Positions 37,573 to 46,213 of a stretch of DNA of 64,000 bases are shown here, piece after piece. The DNA is taken from the NCBI RefSeq assembly GCF_002109325.1, contig NZ_CP015348.1, positions 1,708,501-1,772,500 on the forward strand, in the 5' to 3' direction. Below the pieces are notes generated by a model. The model was given only the letters and a program-made list of their open reading frames with translations. It made no database searches and was not told the origin of the DNA. Position 1 is the first letter of the stretch, and each line of letters begins with the position of its first letter. The position numbers and the translations under genes were made by a program. The stretch comes from Sporosarcina ureae. GTDB taxonomy: Bacteria > Bacillota > Bacilli > Bacillales_A > Planococcaceae.

Positions 37573-38201
37573 GACTCCAGCCTCCTGACAACTGCACGGA
37601 CAGGACTTCCATCCGCCTCTTCCAATGCTAATGGTAATGCGATCAATTCATAGTGCCCTACTTCCAATGAATGCAAAACTAGATTTTCGATAATGATGAC
37701 ATCATTACGATATAACGAATGGTGGCCTAATAATTCTTTACTGGTTTCCGGATCAACGGAAGGTGTATCCACACCAATCAGACGAATACCACGCTCTTTC
37801 AATAACGGCCCGACGTCTTCACCGATCACTGTAAAACTCTGGGGAAACTTCGTTGGTGTCGGATGACTTCCCGTTTTCAATAAAAGGCGTTCAGCACCGC
37901 CAAAGTCCAGCGGCTCTAGATCAGCCCGTGTTACGCAACTAACGCCTGTCACGTCTACTAGACAAGCCTTACCAATATATAAGTCCACGGGCAGCTCCAA
38001 AATTCTTAACCCATCATTGTCATAATGAAAAGGAGCATCCGTATGTGTGCCAATATGCGTGCTCATCGTTAATTTTCCAATGTTAACAGAACCGGATTGT
38101 TCTTTCGATACCGCTACTTCATAAGAAAAAGGCGTATCTCCTGGCCACTCCGCGATATGCTGATTCAATGGTTGTGTAATATCAATCCACTGACTTGTCA
38201 T
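37569..38201 (-). CDS. kynB: Kynurenine formamidase
   Basis: 210 residues, a metal-dependent cyclase-like hydrolase that turns N-formylkynurenine into kynurenine. The metal-binding HxGTHxDAPxH motif is seen in [14 protein letters not shown], and GVDTPSVDP and the late [17 protein letters not shown] follow. It overlaps both neighbours by 4 bases, so translation is coupled. The family and the operon agree on function. Confidence 0.96.
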   Translation of the reverse strand: MTSQWIDITQPLNQHIAEWPGDTPFSYEVAVSKEQSGSVNIGKLTMSTHIGTHTDAPFHYDNDGLRILELPVDLYIGKACLVDVTGVSCVTRADLEPLDFGGAERLLLKTGSHPTPTKFPQSFTVIGEDVGPLLKERGIRLIGVDTPSVDPETSKELLGHHSLYRNDVIIIENLVLHSLEVGHYELIALPLALEEADGSPVRAVVRRLES

Positions 38202-39469
38202 GCAACCACCCCACGTTCATTCGGAAATTCTTTGTATAACTCTTCTTTCATAATCGTTTTAAGTATTTGTACAGCTTCCCACACATCTTTAAATGAATTG
38301 TACAACGCAACCGGTGCTAATCGAATACCATCAGGTGCTCTGAAGTCAGGAACCACGCCTTGCGCTTTCAATGCTTGGCAAATTCTTGCCGCCTCGTTAT
38401 GCTGTAATAATAAATGTCCGCCACGGGAATCATCTAGTGGATTGCCGATACCAAACGAATACTCTTGCAGTTCATCGTCAATACAATCCAGCATGAAACG
38501 TGTCAGTGCCAATGACTTCTCGCGGACTTTATCCATTCCAAGTTCCTCAAACATTTCAAGCGAGCCGAGTAAAGGAGCTAGACTCAATACATGCGGAGTA
38601 CCGATTTGGTATGCCCCTGCGTCTGGTGCTGCTGTCATCGTGTGATCCATATCAAATTGCTTTGTTTTATCCGAGCCGAACCATCCAGCAAGACCTGCCT
38701 CTTTGCCGAAATGACGTTCATTGATGAATAGCCCGCCTACTGCTCCGGGACCGCCGTTTAAGTGTTTATATGTACACCAAAAAGCGAAATCCACATCCCA
38801 GTTATGCAGTTCATGAGTCACCGCACCGATTGAATGGGACAAATCAAATCCGATTACAATTCCTTTTTCCCTTGCTACCTGAGTAAGCGTTTTCATATCC
38901 AACACTTGACCACTGCGATATAGGACAGAAGGAAGCACAATCAATGCGATGTCATCTGTCATTGCATCGATAATTCGATTTTCATCAAGCGTGAGCCCGT
39001 CTTCACTTTTCACACGAACTAGATGCTCTTCCGGATCGAGACCGTGTACTCGAATCTGACTTTGCAGTGCATAAATATCTGATGGGAAGTTTAATTCATC
39101 CGCCAATATTTTCGTGCGCTTTCCTGAAGGTCGATAAAAGGTAGAGACCATTTGATGCAAGTTCGTTGTAGTAGATCCTGTCGCGATCACTTCCGACTTT
39201 TCCCCTCCAACTAACGGCGCCATTCTATCCCCTAGTTGTTCTGCCATGAAATACCATGGGTGCTTTCCTTCGGTCCAGCCGTCAACCCCTAAAGTCTTCC
39301 AGGATTCTAGCAATTCGAATAGTTTCTTCTCTGCACGCGTGGACAGCAAGCCCAGTGAATTTCCATCCATGTAAATTTTATCTTGCAACAAATAAAATTC
39401 CTCCCGGTACCGGGCTAATGAATCTTGTTGATCTAGTGTTATTGCATATTCAAGTGTATTGGAGCTCAT
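38198..39469 (-). CDS. kynU: Kynureninase
   Basis: 423 residues, PLP enzyme cleaving kynurenine to anthranilate and alanine. [11 protein letters not shown] and [11 protein letters not shown] are typical of the N-terminus. [10 protein letters not shown] contains the PLP-binding Asp region and [16 protein letters not shown] the Schiff-base Lys. First gene of kynU-kynB-kynA. The product anthranilate could be fed back to TrpD or degraded further; no anthranilate dioxygenase genes are in the window. Confidence 0.96.
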   Translation of the reverse strand: MSSNTLEYAITLDQQDSLARYREEFYLLQDKIYMDGNSLGLLSTRAEKKLFELLESWKTLGVDGWTEGKHPWYFMAEQLGDRMAPLVGGEKSEVIATGSTTTNLHQMVSTFYRPSGKRTKILADELNFPSDIYALQSQIRVHGLDPEEHLVRVKSEDGLTLDENRIIDAMTDDIALIVLPSVLYRSGQVLDMKTLTQVAREKGIVIGFDLSHSIGAVTHELHNWDVDFAFWCTYKHLNGGPGAVGGLFINERHFGKEAGLAGWFGSDKTKQFDMDHTMTAAPDAGAYQIGTPHVLSLAPLLGSLEMFEELGMDKVREKSLALTRFMLDCIDDELQEYSFGIGNPLDDSRGGHLLLQHNEAARICQALKAQGVVPDFRAPDGIRLAPVALYNSFKDVWEAVQILKTIMKEELYKEFPNERGVVA

Positions 39470-39592
39470 TTATATTCTCCTTTCTGTCTGTACATAAATA
39501 ATACCATAATGCCATTCGATGTCATCCGAATGATGATATGACCTTCACTAAGTTCTATGCTAAACTTTAGTAAAAAGGAGGTTTTCATAGCT

Positions 39593-39907
39593 ATGGAAGC
39601 TTTTACTGAACAGGCCGTAGCGATTATTAAAGCGATTCCGCCAGGCCATGTCATGACGTATGGTCAAGTAGCCTCGGAAGCCGGTAATCCCCGTGGCGCA
39701 AGACAAATCTCACGTATTTTACATTCTATGAGCGCTAAATATGACCTTCCGTGGCACCGCATCATCAATGCCCAAGGAGGAATCTCCACTCCAGATCATG
39801 CAGAGGATAAAGGAAACACACAGCGAGAGCGATTAATTTCGGAAGGTGTTCAATTCAACGAAAACGGACGGATCTCGCTTGATACGTATCGCTGGCACCC
39901 TGAATAA
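39593..39907 (+). CDS. Alkyltransferase-like (ATL) DNA-repair protein of the MGMT family
   Basis: 104 residues. MTYGQVASEAG and the arginine finger in GNPRGARQIS are shared with O6-methylguanine-DNA methyltransferases. In the active-site PCHR motif the Cys is Trp (LPWHRIIN), so it cannot accept alkyl groups. Such ATL proteins bind O6-alkylguanine and direct it to nucleotide excision repair. ATG 39593 follows AAGGAGG at 12 bases, a little long. An in-frame upstream start at 39557 lies before the ribosome site and is rejected. Confidence 0.9.
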   Translation: MEAFTEQAVAIIKAIPPGHVMTYGQVASEAGNPRGARQISRILHSMSAKYDLPWHRIINAQGGISTPDHAEDKGNTQRERLISEGVQFNENGRISLDTYRWHPE

Positions 39908-39913
39908 AAGCTT

Positions 39914-40060
39914 TATGAGCGCTCGTAGCTGTTCTATGATCGGTTTCGCGATGTGATAGAGCGACTACGGGCTTTGATAGAGCGGTCACCACGCGTAATA
40001 GAGCGCTCGCGGGGAATCTATGATCACTTACGCGATTTCTATGAGCATGCACTCAAATTA
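39914..40060 (+). repeat. Seven-unit tandem array with an exact 21-bp period, array 1
   Basis: Units begin at 39914, 39935, 39956, 39977, 39998, 40019 and 40040. The first bases are conserved as TATGAGCGC, TATGATCGG, ATAGAGCGA, ATAGAGCGG, ATAGAGCGC, TATGATCAC and TATGAGCAT, while the last 10-12 bases of each unit vary. In this frame the units read YER, YDR or IER every seven codons, broken by one stop in unit 1. An equivalent array lies at 62480-62626. It fills the gap between the ATL gene and the ABC importer terminator. Confidence 0.85.
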
Positions 40061-40082
40061 CACCGTCACTTATTCAGCGCGC

Positions 40083-40121
40083 AAAAAAACGCTTGACTCC
40101 CCTTTAGGAGCCAAGCGTTTT
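40083..40121 (-). terminator. Terminator of the cystine-type ABC importer operon
   Basis: Stem AAACGCTTG-ACTCC / GGAG-CCAAGCGTTT, followed on the minus strand by a T7 run. Confidence 0.88.
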
Positions 40122-40127
40122 CTCTAG

Positions 40128-40865
40128 TTATACTTGTAATAAACTCAAAAACTTCTTCGTTCGTTGATGTTGTGGATTCGTGAAGATTTCAGCAGGCGCA
40201 CCACGTTCTACAATGATACCGTCATCAATGAAGATCACTTCATCAGCAACCTCTTTAGCGAATCTCATTTCATGTGTGACCACAGCCATCGTCATGCCTT
40301 CATGGGCCAAATCCTTCATGACACGAAGTACTTCTCCAACGAGCTCGGGGTCAAGGGCAGAAGTTGGTTCGTCGAACAACATAACTTTCGGGTCCATCGC
40401 AAGTGCTCGGGCAATGGCCACACGCTGTTGCTGACCGCCAGAGAGTTGGAAAGGATACTTCTCTTTATGATCAGCCAGTCCCACTTTATCTAGCAGCGAT
40501 TCTGCCTTTAGAATGGCTTCTTTGTGTGACAACCTTTTGACTGTAGTAAGTCCTTCCGTCACATTGCCTGTTGCCGTCAGATGCGGGAATAGATTATAAC
40601 TTTGAAATACCATTCCCGTTAGCTGACGAAATGCACTGATCGACTTTTTAGAAACAGAGGAATTGAAGTCCAATTTTTGACCGTCTATCGAAAGTATTCC
40701 GCCGTTCGGTGTTTCAAGTACATTTAAACAACGTAGCAACGTGGACTTACCGGATCCAGATGGTCCAATAATAACGACCACTTTACCCTGTTCTATCTCC
40801 AAGTCCACGTTTTTAATAACTTCTAAATCTCCAAATGACTTTTTCAGTCCTTGTATCGAAATCAT
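40128..40865 (-). CDS. tcyC: Polar amino acid (probably cystine) ABC importer, ATPase
   Basis: 245 residues. It has Walker [10 protein letters not shown], the Q-loop [11 protein letters not shown], signature LSGGQQQR, Walker [14 protein letters not shown] and the switch His in VTHEMRF. The pattern is that of the polar amino acid uptake (PAAT) ATPases such as TcyC and GlnQ. It pairs with the overlapping permease and binding-protein genes. Cystine is inferred from the similarity of the binding protein to TcyA and is not proven. Confidence 0.88.
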   Translation of the reverse strand: MISIQGLKKSFGDLEVIKNVDLEIEQGKVVVIIGPSGSGKSTLLRCLNVLETPNGGILSIDGQKLDFNSSVSKKSISAFRQLTGMVFQSYNLFPHLTATGNVTEGLTTVKRLSHKEAILKAESLLDKVGLADHKEKYPFQLSGGQQQRVAIARALAMDPKVMLFDEPTSALDPELVGEVLRVMKDLAHEGMTMAVVTHEMRFAKEVADEVIFIDDGIIVERGAPAEIFTNPQHQRTKKFLSLLQV

Positions 40866-41578
40866 GATAACCCTCCTGACTTACCGACAACGCGATCCAA
40901 ACGTTTTTCAATTCTCCCTTGGAATATAGACAGAATGAAACAAATCACCCAGTAGACAAGAGCGGCCATAATATAAACGAATAGGAATTCATAATTCATG
41001 GAGGCAATTTCCTGGGCTCTTCTGAATGTCTCGGCTACTAAAATCGTCGCAGCAAGTGAAGTATCTTTTACTAATCCGATAAAAGAGTTAGAAAGTGGTG
41101 GAACCGATACACGAGCTGCTTGAGGTAAGACAATCTTACGCAACGCTTGAGAATAATTCATTCCAATTGAATAGGCCGCTTCCCATTGCCCTTTTGGGAT
41201 AGATAAAATAGCCGCACGAATAATTTCCGATGCATACGCACCGACGTTCAATGAAAATCCTATGACAGCTGATGGGAATGGATCAATTGTGATACCAATC
41301 GTCGGCAAACCGTAAAAGATAATGAATAATTGTACAAGCAAAGGTGTTCCACGGATAATCGATACATACACCCGCGCTATTGCTTCTAAGAGTTTGTTAG
41401 AAGAGATCCTCGCCAATGCAGTAAAGATGGCGATAATCAGTCCAATACTAAATGCGATGATTGCCAAAGGAATTGTATACTTAATAGCCCCTTCAATCAA
41501 AGGCCCGATGGACGTTGATGCGATTTCTTGGAATCTCTGTATCCGTTCGGGACTTAGTGCAATCGTATTAAGATACAT
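40862..41578 (-). CDS. tcyB: Polar amino acid (probably cystine) ABC importer, permease
   Basis: 238 residues, about five TM helices. The ATPase-coupling EAA loop is [23 protein letters not shown], recognisable by EAAxSxGx[18 protein letters not shown] is the PAAT permease signature. It overlaps the ATPase by 4 bases and the binding-protein gene by 11. A homodimeric permease is expected, as only one is encoded. Confidence 0.88.
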   Translation of the reverse strand: MYLNTIALSPERIQRFQEIASTSIGPLIEGAIKYTIPLAIIAFSIGLIIAIFTALARISSNKLLEAIARVYVSIIRGTPLLVQLFIIFYGLPTIGITIDPFPSAVIGFSLNVGAYASEIIRAAILSIPKGQWEAAYSIGMNYSQALRKIVLPQAARVSVPPLSNSFIGLVKDTSLAATILVAETFRRAQEIASMNYEFLFVYIMAALVYWVICFILSIFQGRIEKRLDRVVGKSGGLS

Positions 41579-42389
41579 CTTCGCCGAACCATTTTTCGGA
41601 GATCGTCTTCAATGTACCGTCTTCACGCATCGCATCCAACGCTTTGTTTATTTCTTCTATTAGATCTTCGTTTCCTTGTCTAAATACAAAAGCACTTTCC
41701 GATTGATTGTCTTCGGAAATTTCTTCTTCCTCAACAATTTTAATTGGAGCATCCGGTTTTTGTTTTAAATAATCGAGTGCAGATAGTTTATCGTTATATG
41801 TGCCGTCCACACGTTTGGAAATTACCAAGTCGACACCTTGATTAAACCCATCGATTTTGATAATTTCTGCGCCATTTGCTTTCGCTAATTGCCCATAGTT
41901 ACTAGTCAGTGTCTGAGCAGCTTTCTTACCTTCCATACCATCAAACGCAATATCCTCGTCTGCACGAACAACCAAAACAGAGTTTGAATGTGTATAAGCT
42001 TGGGAAAACTCGTACTTTTCCTTGCGCTCTTCATTGATGCCGACTTGGTTGGCAATCATGTCAAATCGCTTAGCATCTAGGCCTGCGAAAACAGCATCCC
42101 ATTGTGTTTCAAAAAACTTTACTTCCACGCCTAATCGTTTTGCAATTTCTTGTGTGACTTCTACATCATATCCTGTTAACTTCCCCGATTCATCGTGAAA
42201 AGAAAAAGGTGCATAAGTTCCTTCTGTTCCTACATTGAGTACACCGTTTGCGAGAACTTCTTCTAGCAGACCGTCTTGCCCTGCCGGTTTTTCAGCGGAG
42301 TCATTGGGCTTACTTTCTTCTTTACCGCCACAGGCAACTAAAACAGCGGCCAATAAAACGAGCATAAATGGTAAAAGTACTTTTTTCAT
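41568..42389 (-). CDS. tcyA: Polar amino acid (probably cystine) ABC importer, substrate-binding lipoprotein
   Basis: 273 residues. The N-terminal signal ends in the lipobox LVACGG, so Cys20 should be lipidated. The SBP_bac_3 fold starts at [21 protein letters not shown], with the ligand-contact region FDMIANQVG and a late [13 protein letters not shown] segment. The closest B. subtilis layout is TcyA of the TcyABC cystine importer. First gene of the operon, behind a near-consensus promoter (42431-42459). Confidence 0.88.
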   Translation of the reverse strand: MKKVLLPFMLVLLAAVLVACGGKEESKPNDSAEKPAGQDGLLEEVLANGVLNVGTEGTYAPFSFHDESGKLTGYDVEVTQEIAKRLGVEVKFFETQWDAVFAGLDAKRFDMIANQVGINEERKEKYEFSQAYTHSNSVLVVRADEDIAFDGMEGKKAAQTLTSNYGQLAKANGAEIIKIDGFNQGVDLVISKRVDGTYNDKLSALDYLKQKPDAPIKIVEEEEISEDNQSESAFVFRQGNEDLIEEINKALDAMREDGTLKTISEKWFGEDVS

Positions 42390-42430
42390 TTATAAAACCC
42401 CACTATTCTTATAAGTATTTGTTGTTTAGA

Positions 42431-42459
42431 ATCATAAAAGATTTGATAGACTCTGTCAA
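42431..42459 (-). promoter_or_regulatory. Sigma-A promoter of the cystine-type importer operon
   Basis: TTGACA (42454-42459), 17-bp spacer and TATGAT (42431-42436) on the minus strand. Confidence 0.82.
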
Positions 42460-42564
42460 CATGTAGAGCTTGCAACACTTACTATTACACTATACAGAAT
42501 TAACTGATAAAACTAAATAGTTCACCTATAAGATATTGATATAACAATATCCATTGAATACGTT

Positions 42565-42592
42565 TTGAATCAATAAAGAAAGGGCATACAAT
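42565..42592 (+). promoter_or_regulatory. Probable promoter of the APC permease gene
   Basis: TTGAAT, 16-bp spacer, TACAAT (42587-42592), 30 bases before the start codon. Confidence 0.6.
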
Positions 42593-42622
42593 CGCTATAC
42601 TATTAATTAGGGGTTGGATCAC

Positions 42623-44134
42623 ATGGATCAAGGATCTGAGAATGCACGAAGGAAATTAAACAAAACATTGAAGCCATCATGGGTGTTTGCCATCGCACTT
42701 GGCTCATCAGTCGGTTGGGGAGCATTTATCCTACCAGGAGACTGGATTCGATCTTCAGGGCCACTCGGAGCAATCATCGGTTTAGGAATTGGTGCTCTAG
42801 TTATGATGATCATCGCTTCAAGTTATGGTGTAATGATTAAAAAGTTTCCGGTTTCCGGAGGCGGATTTACATATGCTTTTATAGCAGCAGGCAAAGTGTG
42901 GGCATTTATCTGTGGCTGGTTCTTGTCACTTGGATATATATCTATCGTCGCCTTGAATGCTTCTGCACTTACTTTATTACTTAAGTTTTTAGCGCCGGGT
43001 TTTATGAAACAAGGATTTCTTTATAGCGTTGCGGGATGGGACGTATACATACCTGAAATCATCATTGCCAGTTTGCTCATTCTAGCTTTCGCCTTCATCA
43101 ACACAACAGGAACAAGTATTTCAGGACAAATTCAATTTTATTTCAGTGTCTTGCTCGTTGCCGGTGTCGTAGTACTCGGTATCTTCACATTCGCTGGGGC
43201 CGATCAACCACTTGAGAATTTGCAACCACTGTTTAAAGGTAACCAGTCGATAATTACTTCTATACTTGTAGTATTGGCCATTGCGCCTTGGGCATACGTC
43301 GGATTTGATAATGTGCCGCAAGCAGCGGAAGAATTCAATTTCTCACCTCGCAAAGCAACTATGCTAATTATTGCATCTCTGTTCACTTCATTTTTGATTT
43401 ATGCAATCATGATTGGTTTGACTAGCTGGACATTCCCTGCATCAGCGAATATCGGTAGCGGTGATTTATGGGCAACTGGAGAAGTCGTTCGTTCTGCACT
43501 CGGTATTGGAGGATTAGCTGTTATGGCAGTTGCGATTGTCATGGGAATCTTTACAGGTTTGAATGGATTCTTCATGTCATCAAGCCGCCTATTGTTTTCT
43601 ATGGCGCGTGCACGTGCATTACCTAACTTCTTCCGTGGGATGACTAAAAACCAAACACCGAAATGGGGTATTTGGTTCGTGGCCTTAATCACATTGCCGA
43701 CTCCATGGTTTGGTCGTCAAGCATTGACATGGATCGTAGATATGTCATCAACAGGTGTATCTGTAGCCTACTTCTTCACTTGTCTTGCGGCGTTTAAAGT
43801 GTTGGCGTGGGGCAAAGAAGAAATGGGACGCGAGATCGAACCTTTGAAAAAGTTTTTAGCATTACTAGGTATGGTTGCAAGTGCAGCATTCTTGGCATTG
43901 CTACTTGTACCAACTTCACCTGCAGCACTTACAACACCTTCTTACTTACTATTACTCGCCTGGTCAATTGTCGGTGTGATCTTCTATGTGGTCATCCGTA
44001 AGCGCTATAACAGTTTGACACAAGAAGAAACCGAGTATTATGTGTTAGGTAAGTCCATCGAGTCTGAAGTAATGGAAGCCGCAACTGTAGAACCCGATAC
44101 AGACTTGCCTATTCCAGCACCTACTCGTTCATAG
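42623..44134 (+). CDS. APC superfamily amino acid/amine permease
   Basis: 503 residues with about 12 TM helices. The first helix carries the unwound GSSVGWGAFILPGDW, an APC signature with an extra Trp-rich turn. PVSGGGFTYAFIAAGKVWAFICGW and the helix 6 region LAIAPWAYVGFDNVPQAAEEF are also APC features. The substrate is unknown, and related proteins move amino acids or polyamines. Start ATG 42623 lies 8 bases from AGGGGT. The acidic C-terminal tail (about 465-503) is cytosolic. Monocistronic, with a terminator. Confidence 0.83.
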   Translation: MDQGSENARRKLNKTLKPSWVFAIALGSSVGWGAFILPGDWIRSSGPLGAIIGLGIGALVMMIIASSYGVMIKKFPVSGGGFTYAFIAAGKVWAFICGWFLSLGYISIVALNASALTLLLKFLAPGFMKQGFLYSVAGWDVYIPEIIIASLLILAFAFINTTGTSISGQIQFYFSVLLVAGVVVLGIFTFAGADQPLENLQPLFKGNQSIITSILVVLAIAPWAYVGFDNVPQAAEEFNFSPRKATMLIIASLFTSFLIYAIMIGLTSWTFPASANIGSGDLWATGEVVRSALGIGGLAVMAVAIVMGIFTGLNGFFMSSSRLLFSMARARALPNFFRGMTKNQTPKWGIWFVALITLPTPWFGRQALTWIVDMSSTGVSVAYFFTCLAAFKVLAWGKEEMGREIEPLKKFLALLGMVASAAFLALLLVPTSPAALTTPSYLLLLAWSIVGVIFYVVIRKRYNSLTQEETEYYVLGKSIESEVMEAATVEPDTDLPIPAPTRS

Positions 44135-44147
44135 AAGTGTATGTAAT

Positions 44148-44190
44148 AAAACAACCGCCACAGAGTTTTGTCCTGTGGCGGTTGTTTTTG
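44148..44190 (+). terminator. Terminator of the APC permease gene
   Basis: Perfect stem AACAACCGCCACAG and its complement (44149-44186), followed by TTTT. Confidence 0.92.
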
Positions 44191-44234
44191 TAAGGGAAGG
44201 ATTGTTTTGGGCGCTATGCTGCGTTTCATCTACG

Positions 44235-44267
44235 TAAAAAAGCAGAGACATACTCAGTCTCTGCTTT
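44235..44267 (-). terminator. Terminator of the DASS transporter gene
   Basis: Stem AAAGCAGAGAC/GTCTCTGCTTT, followed on the minus strand by TTTTTAC. Confidence 0.88.
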
Positions 44268-44281
44268 CATTACGCCTAGTC

Positions 44282-45778
44282 TTATAAAAGTCCAATCCAC
44301 TGCCAGTAAGTCGCACTGAGTAACAAGATGAGCAAGTACCCAATGATCGTAAGCGGAACGCCTGTCTTCAGGAAATCCTTTACTGAGAAGGCCCCTGTCC
44401 CATATGCCAACATGTTCTGTGGCGCACTGACTGGAAGCAAGAATCCGAAACTGATGACGAACTGTTGAATCAAAACGAATCCGACTTGATTGACATCTAG
44501 GGAAATCGTTGTTGCTAATGCAATAAATATCGGGATCAGTGCAGAGGACAAGCTCGTCGCACTGGCAAATCCGAGGTGAATCAAAATATTAAACAGTGAC
44601 AACAAAGCAATCGTTGCGAGTAATGGCATAGTGTCTAAGCCCATCGCGCCGAACACTTTATCAGACAACCACTGTGCACCAGTTGTATCTAGTAATAGTG
44701 TACCCAATGAGATCCCTACTGCGAAAACAACAATCGTTCCCCACGGAATCATTTGCTGAACAGTTTTCCAGTCGAATACACCGATCTTCGGTGTCAGTAA
44801 TATCGCAATGGCAACAATGGTGACAGTCGTTGTATCAAATGGATGCAATTTTTCTTCTGTAGCCCATAAGAAAAGTAAAGCAACTGCAACGACAATTAAG
44901 CGTAGTTCGGAAGCTTTGATTTTGCCCAATTCTTTTAATTGGCCCTCAATCAATTCCTTACCACCTTCTACTACTTGTGTTTCCGGCTTAATAACTAATT
45001 TCATGATGAAGAATAAAGCGATCGACATCAGAATAGACCATGGAGCTGCATACAAGAACCAAGAACTCCACGCGACGGATACACCGAACTCTTTCTCAAT
45101 AAATCCGAGTGCCACCATATTTTGTGCAGCACCGGTTTTAATACCGACGTTCCAGATTGAAACGGATTGAACAGCCGTGATGACGAGCAATGCTCCCAAT
45201 CGACTGTTTGTTGGCAATCCGAATGCTGCGACCATCCCAAGCAAAATCGGCACGACAGCACCAGCACGTGCCGTTGCACTTGGTACGAAGAACGCCAAGA
45301 CGATTGATACGACGATGGAACCAAAGATAATAGCACCCGTCTTAACGCCAACTTTCGATAGAATGAAAAGTGCTAATCTTTTATGCAAGTTGGTCGTCTG
45401 CATGGCGGTTGCGAGGAACAATGCGGCCGCCACTAATGCAACAGCAGGACTCGAGAATCCGGCCAATGCCATTCTCAAGGCGTTTTTCGTCCCAAGTAGC
45501 TCCTCGGGGTTTTCCATATTTGGCGCGAGGCCAAGAAGTACTGCAGCTAAGCCGAGTATCATGGCTGCGCTAACAGGATACGGCACGGCTTCCGTCACCC
45601 ATAAGATTACTGCGAAGGCTAGGATAGCTAGTGCTCTTTGTCCAACAACAGGTAGATCTGCCGGGTTAGGAAGTAAAACGATGGTTATGAGTGCGGCGAA
45701 TGCCAAGAGTATCCACAATCCCTTTAGATTACGTTTCTGCTTCTCTGGATGAGGAGAAACTTCTTGTGCAGTTGTCAC
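44282..45778 (-). CDS. DASS family di-/tricarboxylate transporter (SodiT/YflS type)
   Basis: 498 residues, about 12 TM segments. AALFLATAMQTTNLHKRLAL and FVPSATARAGAVVPILLGM belong to the divalent anion:Na+ symporter family; SATARA is the SNT-like substrate motif of plastid 2-oxoglutarate/malate translocator relatives. The late LGFASATSLSSALIP repeats the motif in the second half. It probably carries malate, 2-oxoglutarate or similar acids. GTG 45778 is 10 bases from AAAGGA. The same operon holds no other gene. Confidence 0.85.
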   Translation of the reverse strand: MTTAQEVSPHPEKQKRNLKGLWILLAFAALITIVLLPNPADLPVVGQRALAILAFAVILWVTEAVPYPVSAAMILGLAAVLLGLAPNMENPEELLGTKNALRMALAGFSSPAVALVAAALFLATAMQTTNLHKRLALFILSKVGVKTGAIIFGSIVVSIVLAFFVPSATARAGAVVPILLGMVAAFGLPTNSRLGALLVITAVQSVSIWNVGIKTGAAQNMVALGFIEKEFGVSVAWSSWFLYAAPWSILMSIALFFIMKLVIKPETQVVEGGKELIEGQLKELGKIKASELRLIVVAVALLFLWATEEKLHPFDTTTVTIVAIAILLTPKIGVFDWKTVQQMIPWGTIVVFAVGISLGTLLLDTTGAQWLSDKVFGAMGLDTMPLLATIALLSLFNILIHLGFASATSLSSALIPIFIALATTISLDVNQVGFVLIQQFVISFGFLLPVSAPQNMLAYGTGAFSVKDFLKTGVPLTIIGYLLILLLSATYWQWIGLL

Positions 45779-46145
45779 AAATACTCATTCCTTTCTATAT
45801 ATAGTTACTACTTATTATTACCCTAAATATTTCACCACTAACTGCCTTCGCGAAATATGTTGAAAAAAGGCAATAAAATAACATGTGGTATGGTTCAGAA
45901 CACAGGTTTTATACACTAAAAAGACTGTTATTAGAAGTGGATCACTTCTCACAACAGCTGAATACTTATAATGCTTTCTATTGCTTTACATTTTCCAGCG
46001 TGAAGATAATCGGTCTATCCCTCTATTGACTTATCTTTCCGACGTGATAAAATTCAAAACGTTAACTATCTATATAGATAAAGAGCAATCTATTATATAA
46101 TGAATCCATATCTTCCATGTTTTATTCGCAACAGCAAATAGACAG
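45779..46145. other. Intergenic region upstream of nhaC and the DASS gene
   Basis: A 435-base gap (to 46213) without a gene. A TATAAT at 46096-46101 and a TTGACT near 46026 are possible promoter parts for nhaC. No tRNA or known riboswitch was recognised. The leader hairpins at 46146-46191 are listed separately. Confidence 0.4.
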
Positions 46146-46191
46146 AGCGAAGTACTCCTTCGTCCTTTAAGGGGATGAAAGGAGTTTTTCT
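46146..46191 (+). promoter_or_regulatory. Candidate transcription attenuator in the nhaC leader
   Basis: A terminator-like hairpin pairs ACTCCTT-CGTCC (46154-46165) with GGATG-AAAGGAGT (46173-46185) around a short loop and is followed by TTTTTC. A competing hairpin, CGAAG-TACTC-CTTCG (46148-46162), uses the same 5-prime arm. No gene lies upstream on this strand, so the terminator would act on the nhaC transcript itself. The signal sensed is unknown. Confidence 0.5.
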
Positions 46192-46213
46192 ACATTTACA
46201 GGAGGTCATGAGT

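Noticed and set aside
39914-40060. CRISPR array
   Set aside because: The period is 21 bp with only 8-9 conserved bases per unit and no spacers of constant length; no cas gene is near.
45177-45752. Plus-strand frame of 191 codons
   Set aside because: Antisense to the DASS transporter gene; Ala/Thr-rich shadow.
46175-46213. Longer NhaC N-terminus from ATG 46175
   Set aside because: It lies in the 3-prime arm of the leader hairpin and lacks a ribosome site; ATG 46214 has a good AGGAGG.
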